Assembly (NCBI GenBank): GCA_964540655.1
Contig: CAZINR010000026.1
Span: 1-18,195, forward strand
Direction: 5' to 3'
Length of the DNA: 18,195 nucleotides
From: CAZQBY01 sp964540655
Lineage (GTDB): Archaea > Altiarchaeota > Altiarchaeia > JAFGQM01
The notes under the pieces were generated by a model. It searched no databases. It was given only the letters and a program-made list of their open reading frames with translations, and had not been told where the DNA came from. Position numbers and translations under genes: made by a program. This document shows positions 14,001 to 18,195 of the stretch, one piece after another; position 1 is the first letter of the stretch; each line of letters opens with the position of its first letter.

Positions 14001-14300
14001 ATGTCAGACGTTTGCAACAAATGCGGACTGCCAAAAGAGCTCTGCGCATGCGGCGAGATTTCCAAGCAGCAGGCCAGGGTCACTATACGGTCCGAAAGAA
14101 GAAGGTACGGCAAACAGATGACTTTGATAGAGGGGCTTGATTCGGACCACAGGGCGGTCATGAAGAAGCTCAAATCAAAGCTGGCGTGCGGCGGCACTGT
14201 CAAGGGCGGTGTCATAGAGCTGCAGGGGCAGCATGTCAAGAGGGTCAAGGACATGCTGGTCTCGATGGGGTTCCCCGAGAACACCATCGACGCATCATAG
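14001..14300 (+). CDS. Translation initiation factor aIF1 (SUI1 family)
   Basis: A 99-residue SUI1/eIF1-family protein. The N-terminus has a Cys motif CNKCGLPKELCAC (C5, C8, C15, C17), as in several archaeal aIF1 proteins, and may bind zinc. The core contains VTIRSERRRYGKQMTLIEGLD, KLKSKLACGGTVKGGVIELQGQH and the closing helix VKDMLVSMGF. aIF1 binds the 30S P site and monitors start-codon choice. It sits between uL29 and rnp1, as in many archaea, and is preceded by its own TATA box and no Shine-Dalgarno sequence, suggesting leaderless translation. Confidence 0.96.
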   Translation: MSDVCNKCGLPKELCACGEISKQQARVTIRSERRRYGKQMTLIEGLDSDHRAVMKKLKSKLACGGTVKGGVIELQGQHVKRVKDMLVSMGFPENTIDAS

Positions 14301-14302
14301 TC

Positions 14303-14587
14303 ATGGCGGTAACGCCCTATAACATATTGAGGCACGAGTTGGTCGGTCTCCGCGCCAAGGTCGCGGAATCCAGAGACCCGGGCCTAAAGGGGTTGTCCGG
14401 AAGGATAACGGACGAGACCAAAAACACCCTCACACTCAAGGGGCCGAAAGGCTCCAAAAAGATTCCGAAAGAGCATGTTGCTCTTTCGATCCACACTGAC
14501 AGCGGCGACGAGCTGCTGGTCAATGGGTCGCTATTTCTAGGCAGACCCGAGGAGCGCATTAAAAGGAAGGTGCGAATAACCTTCTGA
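14303..14587 (+). CDS. rnp1: Ribonuclease P protein component 1 (Rnp1, Pop4/Rpp29 family)
   Basis: A 94-residue Pop4/Rpp29-family protein with the Sm-like fold pattern: NILRHELVGLRAKVAESRDPGLKGLSGRITDETKNTLTL, a basic turn GPKGSKKIPKEHVAL, and a C-terminal GSLFLGRPEERIKRKVRI. With RNase P RNA and Rpp21 it supports tRNA 5' processing. I took ATG 14303, two bases after the aIF1 stop; the frame is open further upstream, but that part lies inside aIF1 and does not look like the family. Its place between aIF1 and uS17 is conserved in archaea. Confidence 0.94.
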   Translation: MAVTPYNILRHELVGLRAKVAESRDPGLKGLSGRITDETKNTLTLKGPKGSKKIPKEHVALSIHTDSGDELLVNGSLFLGRPEERIKRKVRITF

Positions 14588-14668
14588 TTGCGCTTCTTTA
14601 GAAGGAAATCAGCGCTTCAGCCCTGCTGGAGCGTGTTTTACCGCGGGGCGGCCCGCGCAAAAGGTAAA
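14588..14668 (+). promoter_or_regulatory. Spacer with two hairpins before uS17
   Basis: This 81-bp gap is unusual in so compact a cluster. CGCTTCAG can pair with CTGGAGCG (one G-U pair). CGCGGG (14642-14647) pairs exactly with CCCGCG (14652-14657) across GCGG. The second stem ends 11 bases before the uS17 ATG, followed by AAAAGGTAAA, a weak ribosome-binding site. It may be an RNA-processing or control site, or a relic of a longer uS17 N-terminus. Confidence 0.4.
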
Positions 14669-14965
14669 ATGGCTGACAAGACTAGGAAAGACGATGCGTC
14701 CCAGGAGGGGATATCAACAAGGGGCTCCGTGATAGAGGGAGTCGTTATCAGCGACAAGATGCAGAAGACCGTCACGGTCAGAGCCGAATATATCGTCAAG
14801 GTGCCCAAGTACCAGAGGATGAAGAGGCGCCACACCAAGATCAAGGCCCGCAACCCGCCCGAGATAAACGCCAAGGCCGGAGAAACCGTGAAAATCGCCG
14901 AATGCCGCCCGCTCTCAAAGACTGTTCATTTCGTTGTAATAGGGAAGAAAGAATCCAAGAAATAA
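14669..14965 (+). CDS. rps17: Small ribosomal subunit protein uS17, short form
   Basis: A 98-residue uS17. The core is clear: RGSVIEGVVISDKMQKTVTVRAEY, VPKYQRMKRRHTKIKA and a C-terminal AECRPLSKTVHFVVIGKK. It lacks the N-terminal region with the CPFHG motif that archaeal uS17 usually has, which is replaced by a short charged stretch (MADKTRKDDASQEG). ATG 14669 was chosen over an in-frame TTG at 14588 because the added 27 residues look nothing like uS17 and cover two hairpins. uS17 binds 16S rRNA early in 30S assembly. Confidence 0.95.
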   Translation: MADKTRKDDASQEGISTRGSVIEGVVISDKMQKTVTVRAEYIVKVPKYQRMKRRHTKIKARNPPEINAKAGETVKIAECRPLSKTVHFVVIGKKESKK

Positions 14966-14966
14966 G

Positions 14967-15365
14967 ATGCTCGGAATATCCTCCAACATACCAAGGTCTC
15001 TCCCGGTAGGGGCTCAGTTGACTGTCGCGGACAACACCGGCGCCAGGACGTTCGAGATAATCGCGGTGAGTGGGTTCAAGGGCAAGAGGAGGAAGCTGCC
15101 TGCAGCGGGCGTGGGCGATCTGATAATCGGCTCCGCCAAGAAGGGCAAGCCCGAGATAATGCACCAGGTGCTGAAGGCAGTCGTGATACGCCAGAAGAAG
15201 GAGTACAAGCGCCCCGACGGGACGCGCATCAGCTTCGCGGACAACGCGTGCATACTAGTGGACGACGAGGGAAAGCCGAAGGGAACCGAGATAAAGGGGC
15301 CCGTGGCAAAAGAGGCCCTCGAAAGGTGGAACAAGATAGGCAGCAACGCCAGGATAGTAGCATGA
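14967..15365 (+). CDS. rpl14: Large ribosomal subunit protein uL14
   Basis: A 132-residue uL14 with the family motifs GAQLTVADNTGAR, KGKRRKLPAAGVGDLI, VLKAVVIRQKKEYKRPDGTRISFADNACILV and a C-terminal GPVAKEALERWNKIGSNA. It binds 23S rRNA and forms an intersubunit bridge. It begins one base after the uS17 stop, and its TGA lies in the ATGA overlap with uL24. Confidence 0.98.
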   Translation: MLGISSNIPRSLPVGAQLTVADNTGARTFEIIAVSGFKGKRRKLPAAGVGDLIIGSAKKGKPEIMHQVLKAVVIRQKKEYKRPDGTRISFADNACILVDDEGKPKGTEIKGPVAKEALERWNKIGSNARIVA

Positions 15366-15970
15366 AGACGAAGACCGTTCAGGCAAGGAAGCAGAGGAAG
15401 AGGCTGGCCAATCTTAAGCTGCACCAGAAGCGGAGGCAGATGTCCGTCAGCCTGGACAAGCCGCTGCGCGCGAAGTTCAAGCGGAGGAACCTACCCGTCA
15501 GGAAGGGCGACAAGGTCATGGTCATATCAGGGAGCTTCAGGGGCGCCGAGGGCGAGGTCATGAACGTTGATTTGGACAAGATGAAGGTCTATGTCGACAA
15601 GGTGGTCTCCAAGAAGAGGGACGGGACCGAAGTCCTGCGCGCCATAGACCCCTCCAATCTCAAGCTAACCGATGTCGACATCCGCGACAAGCGGAGGCAG
15701 GCCGTACTCGAGAGGAAGGTCAGCAAGACCGTTATCGAGACCGAGGTCAAGAAGGAGGAGGCCCGGCTCAAGAAGGCCGAAGAGGAGAGGAAGAGGAAAG
15801 AGGCGGAGAAGAAGGCCGAAGAGAAGGAGAAGAAGGAAGAGAAAGAGCGCAAGGATGAAGAGAAGGCCGAGAAGAAGGCCAAAAAGAAGGGCAAGGCCGA
15901 AGAGAAGGAGAAGGTCTCCGAGAAGGGCATCGACAAAAAGACTAAAAAGGACTGGATAACCGAGAAATGA
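15362..15970 (+). CDS. rpl24: Large ribosomal subunit protein uL24 with a Lys/Glu-rich C-terminal tail
   Basis: A 202-residue protein. The usual archaeal uL24 covers residues 1 to about 118: basic start QARKQRKRLANLKLHQKRRQMSVSL, then the KOW motif VRKGDKVMVISGSFRGAEGEV (about 46-66) and VDKVVSKKRDGTEVLRAIDPSNLKL. Residues 120-202 are an added coiled-coil-like K/E/A-rich tail (repeated KKAEEKEKKEE units). The start at 15362 gives the normal N-terminus and the ATGA overlap with uL14; the open frame from 15248 lies inside uL14. uL24 starts 50S assembly and sits near the tunnel exit. Confidence 0.96.
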   Translation: MKTKTVQARKQRKRLANLKLHQKRRQMSVSLDKPLRAKFKRRNLPVRKGDKVMVISGSFRGAEGEVMNVDLDKMKVYVDKVVSKKRDGTEVLRAIDPSNLKLTDVDIRDKRRQAVLERKVSKTVIETEVKKEEARLKKAEEERKRKEAEKKAEEKEKKEEKERKDEEKAEKKAKKKGKAEEKEKVSEKGIDKKTKKDWITEK

Positions 15971-16668
15971 CTCATCTGAAAACGCTGGTATCGTCAAAGG
16001 CGCTTAAGGTCCCGCGCAAGGAGAGGGTCTGGATAATGAAGTCCTCTCCCGGGCCGCACAAGGGGGACGAATCCATACCGATAGGCGTGCTTCTGAGAGA
16101 ATACCTGGGACTTGCCGACAACCGGAAGGAAGTGCGATACATACTCCACAAGAACGAGGTCCTGGTGGACGGCAGGAGGGTCAAGGACGAGAAGTTCCCG
16201 GTCGGGCTTCTGGATGTCGTCGCTTTGCCGGGGACTGACAAGTATTATCTTATCAGCGTCGACAGCAACGCCCGGCTCTGTCCGCAGGAAATCGACAAGA
16301 AAAAGGCGTCGGAAAAACTTTGCAAACTCTCTGGCAAGACGATGCTCAAAGGTGGCAAGCTGCAGCTCAACTTCTACGACGGCAAGAACCTTTTGGCAGA
16401 CGCCAAAGACTCCAAGAAGTACGGAGTGGGCGATACATTGGTGCTGAGCCTGCCCGAACTCAAGATAACCGCGGTGCTGAGCAAGGACAAGGGCAAAATG
16501 GCTTTAGTGGCCAAGGGCCGCCACGCCGGCAAGATAGGCAAGATAATCAACATAACCGAGAGCGGGCTGAACCTCAAGAGTCTGACGACTGTAGACGTAG
16601 ACGGCGAGAAGCTGGTCACCAACACCGATTACATATTCATAGTGGGCGACAAGGAATCCAAGATATGA
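15967..16668 (+). CDS. rps4e: Small ribosomal subunit protein eS4
   Basis: A 233-residue eS4, found only in archaea and eukaryotes. It has the S4-type RNA-binding part (RKERVWIMKSSPGPHKGDESIPIGVLLREYLGLADNRKEVRYIL, NEVLVDGRRVKDEKFPVGLLDVV), a central beta domain and a C-terminal KOW-like segment (GRHAGKIGKIINI). It lies on the body of the 30S subunit. ATGA overlaps join it to uL24 and to uL5. Confidence 0.97.
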   Translation: MTHLKTLVSSKALKVPRKERVWIMKSSPGPHKGDESIPIGVLLREYLGLADNRKEVRYILHKNEVLVDGRRVKDEKFPVGLLDVVALPGTDKYYLISVDSNARLCPQEIDKKKASEKLCKLSGKTMLKGGKLQLNFYDGKNLLADAKDSKKYGVGDTLVLSLPELKITAVLSKDKGKMALVAKGRHAGKIGKIINITESGLNLKSLTTVDVDGEKLVTNTDYIFIVGDKESKI

Positions 16669-17198
16669 TGGCTGACAAAGGGAAGATAAGCAGGATGCGG
16701 GAGCCGCACATCTCCAAAGTAGTGGCCAACATAGGGGTGGGGTCGAGCGGAGAGCTGCTGGACCCCGCGCTCAGCCTTCTGAAGAAGCTGACTGGGAAGA
16801 CCCCGGTCAAAACCTACTCGAAGCACAAGATACCCGCATGGGGCTTGAGGCAGGGACTGCCCATAGGCGCCAAAGTTACTTTAAGGGGAAAGCGCGCTCA
16901 CGAGTTCCTGGCCAGGTCGCTTACCGCGGTGGACACGACCCTACAGGCCAAGAACTTCGACGAAGCAGGCAACCTGTCGTTCGGGATAGAGCAATACGTC
17001 TTCTACGAAGACATGAAGTACGACCCGGACATAGGCACGATGGGCCTGCAGGTTTCCGTCACGATAGAGCGCCCGGGATTCCGGGTCAAGAACCGGAAGA
17101 TAAAGAGGGCCAAGGTAGGCAAGTCTCACGTGGTGTCCAAGCAGGATGCCATAGACTACATAACCAGGGAGTTCGGAGTCAAGATAGAAAATGAGTAA
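16665..17198 (+). CDS. rpl5: Large ribosomal subunit protein uL5
   Basis: A 177-residue uL5 of normal archaeal size, with MREPHISKVVANIGVG, LTGKTPVKTYSKHKIPAWGLRQGLPIGAKVTLRG, the 5S rRNA-binding and P-site regions, and GIEQYVFYEDMKYDPDIGTMGLQVSVTIERPG. Two adjacent ATGs (ATGATG, 16665 and 16668) are possible starts; the first gives the standard ATGA overlap with eS4. With uL18 it anchors the 5S rRNA. Its end overlaps the uS14 start by 8 bp. Confidence 0.97.
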   Translation: MMADKGKISRMREPHISKVVANIGVGSSGELLDPALSLLKKLTGKTPVKTYSKHKIPAWGLRQGLPIGAKVTLRGKRAHEFLARSLTAVDTTLQAKNFDEAGNLSFGIEQYVFYEDMKYDPDIGTMGLQVSVTIERPGFRVKNRKIKRAKVGKSHVVSKQDAIDYITREFGVKIENE

Positions 17199-17322
17199 GG
17201 AAGACGACAAATGCAGGATATGCGGGAGGAAGCAGGCGGTCATAAAGAAATACGACATACTGGTCTGCAGGCAGTGCTTCAGGGAAGTGGCCCGCGATCT
17301 TGGGTTCGAGAAATACAAGTAG
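17191..17322 (+). CDS. rps14: Small ribosomal subunit protein uS14, zinc-binding type
   Basis: A very small gene of 43 residues. The protein has two CxxC pairs (C8, C11, C26, C29) in KCRICGRKQAVIKKY and VCRQCFREVARDLGF, the zinc ribbon of archaeal uS14, and ends in EKYK. It is slightly shorter than many homologues (about 50-56). The ATG lies inside the last codons of uL5 (8-bp overlap, different frame), and uS8 begins three bases after its stop. It sits in the 30S head. Confidence 0.95.
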   Translation: MSKEDDKCRICGRKQAVIKKYDILVCRQCFREVARDLGFEKYK

Positions 17323-17325
17323 AGA

Positions 17326-17715
17326 ATGAAAAGGGATATAATAAATGACGCGCTGATCGCGGTAAAGAACGCCGAGGCGGTAGGCAAGCAAGAGGTCGTG
17401 GTCAGTCCCACCTCCAAGCTCTTGGAGTCTATCCTGAAGATAATGCAGAAGAACGGCTACATCGGCGAGTTCGAGTATGTTGATGACCACCGGGGCGGCA
17501 AGTTCCTCATAAAGCTCAATCACAAGATAAACAAGTGCGGGGTCATAAAGCCGAGGTTCCCCGTCAAGAAGGCGGAGTACGAATCGTGGGAGCAGAGATA
17601 CCTGCCCGCGGCCGATTTCGGCATGCTGATAATCTCAACGTCATCGGGCTTGATGACGCACCGGGAATCCAAGAAGCAGAATCTGGGAGGAAGGCTTATA
17701 GCTTACGTTTACTGA
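17326..17715 (+). CDS. rps8: Small ribosomal subunit protein uS8
   Basis: A 129-residue uS8 with the standard archaeal form: DIINDALIAVKNAEAVGKQEVVVSPTSKLLESIL, NGYIGEFEYVDD, and the C-terminal rRNA-binding ISTSSGLMTHRESKKQNLGGRLIAYVY. It binds helix 21 of 16S rRNA in the central domain, and in bacteria it represses its own operon. Its TGA overlaps the uL6 ATG by one base (TGATG). Confidence 0.97.
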   Translation: MKRDIINDALIAVKNAEAVGKQEVVVSPTSKLLESILKIMQKNGYIGEFEYVDDHRGGKFLIKLNHKINKCGVIKPRFPVKKAEYESWEQRYLPAADFGMLIISTSSGLMTHRESKKQNLGGRLIAYVY

Positions 17716-18195
17716 TGTTCTCTATGAAATACGGCATTCCGGGCGACGTGCAGGTCGAAGTGAGCGGCAAAGAGGTAGTCGTCAGTGGGGCGGGGGGCAA
17801 GGAGAACCGCCGGACCTTCAAGGCCAAGCACGTGGACATAAAAAAGGACGATGGGGCCATAACGGTCTACACGAATTCCCGGAAGAAAAGGGACCGGGCC
17901 GATGTCGGGACGGTGATGGGCCACATCAAGAACATGGTGGTTGGCATTGAAAAAGGCACGACATACAAGCTGAAGGTCATCTACTCCCACTTCCCGATGA
18001 ACGTGAAGGTTGAGGGCAATACGCTCTCCGTGGAGAACTTCCTGGGGGAGAAGAACCCGCGCAAGATAAAGATACTCGAGGGCGTGGAAGTCAAGGTTAA
18101 CGGTCAGGACATAACCCTGGGCGGGATAGACAAGGAGAAGGTCGGCCTCTGCGCATCTCAGATAGAGCAGATATGCAGGGTATCCCGCCTTGACA
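17715..18195 (+). CDS. rpl6: Large ribosomal subunit protein uL6, 3' end cut by the window
   Basis: 160 codons of uL6 are present, starting MFSMKYGIPGDVQVEVSGKE; a later in-frame ATG at residue 4 is a possible alternative start. The archaeal core is clear: KEVVVSGAGGKENRRTF, GTVMGHIKNMVVGIEKGTTYKLKVIYSHFPMNVKV and FLGEKNPRKI. The last bases continue the second domain (IEQICRVSRLD), so roughly 20 residues are probably outside the window. uL6 lies near the GTPase centre of the 50S subunit. Confidence 0.97.
   Translation, partial: MFSMKYGIPGDVQVEVSGKEVVVSGAGGKENRRTFKAKHVDIKKDDGAITVYTNSRKKRDRADVGTVMGHIKNMVVGIEKGTTYKLKVIYSHFPMNVKVEGNTLSVENFLGEKNPRKIKILEGVEVKVNGQDITLGGIDKEKVGLCASQIEQICRVSRLD

Noticed and set aside
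14588..14668. TTG start adding 27 residues to uS17
   Set aside because: The added residues have no similarity to uS17 N-termini, and the region forms two hairpins.

Overview
The window is archaeal chromosomal DNA. The right half is the conserved archaeal ribosomal-protein cluster in its usual order (uL3-uL4-uL23-uL2-uS19-uL22-uS3-uL29-aIF1-Rnp1-uS17-uL14-uL24-eS4-uL5-uS14-uS8-uL6). It includes the archaeal-only members eS4, aIF1/SUI1 and the RNase P protein Rnp1. TATA-like boxes, leaderless or short-leader starts and a class II tRNA-Ser without an encoded CCA agree with this. The lineage cannot be fixed from the sequence. Lys/Glu-rich tails on several ribosomal proteins and a short uS17 hint at a less-studied archaeal group, but that is only an impression.

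Layout. 1-2769: 3' part of a P2-type cation ATPase, its extreme N-terminus outside the window. 2904-3468: a small AbrB/MazE-type antitoxin and an overlapping PIN-domain toxin (VapBC-like), with an inverted repeat around the TATA box. 3503-6058: a large secreted, membrane-anchored protein with a Cys-rich N-terminal domain, DxDxDG calcium-binding (thrombospondin type 3-like) repeats, a predicted beta-rich region, one membrane helix and a cytoplasmic coiled coil. 6059-6608: no protein gene, but a tRNA-Ser(UGA) inside a dense array of hairpins built on the tRNA acceptor-stem heptamer GCCGAGG/CCTCGGC. 6609-8620, minus strand: a UbiB/AarF-family atypical kinase preceded by a small phasin-like helical protein. 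8621-8809: a divergent promoter region. 8810-18195: the ribosomal cluster, cut off inside uL6.

The ribosomal genes are packed with overlaps of the ATGA, TAATG and TGATG kind, so translational coupling is likely. The one real break (13963-14000) holds a TATA box placed for a leaderless aIF1 mRNA. A second pause of about 80 nt with two hairpins precedes uS17.

The least expected structure is downstream of the tRNA. A 44-bp hairpin repeat occurs twice exactly, at an 86-bp period, and a 10-bp remnant falls one further period on. The two intervening stretches are themselves perfect inverted repeats. Their stems differ by three compensatory base-pair changes while the loops share CATARGCC. This is covariation visible inside one window and suggests that the folded structure matters.
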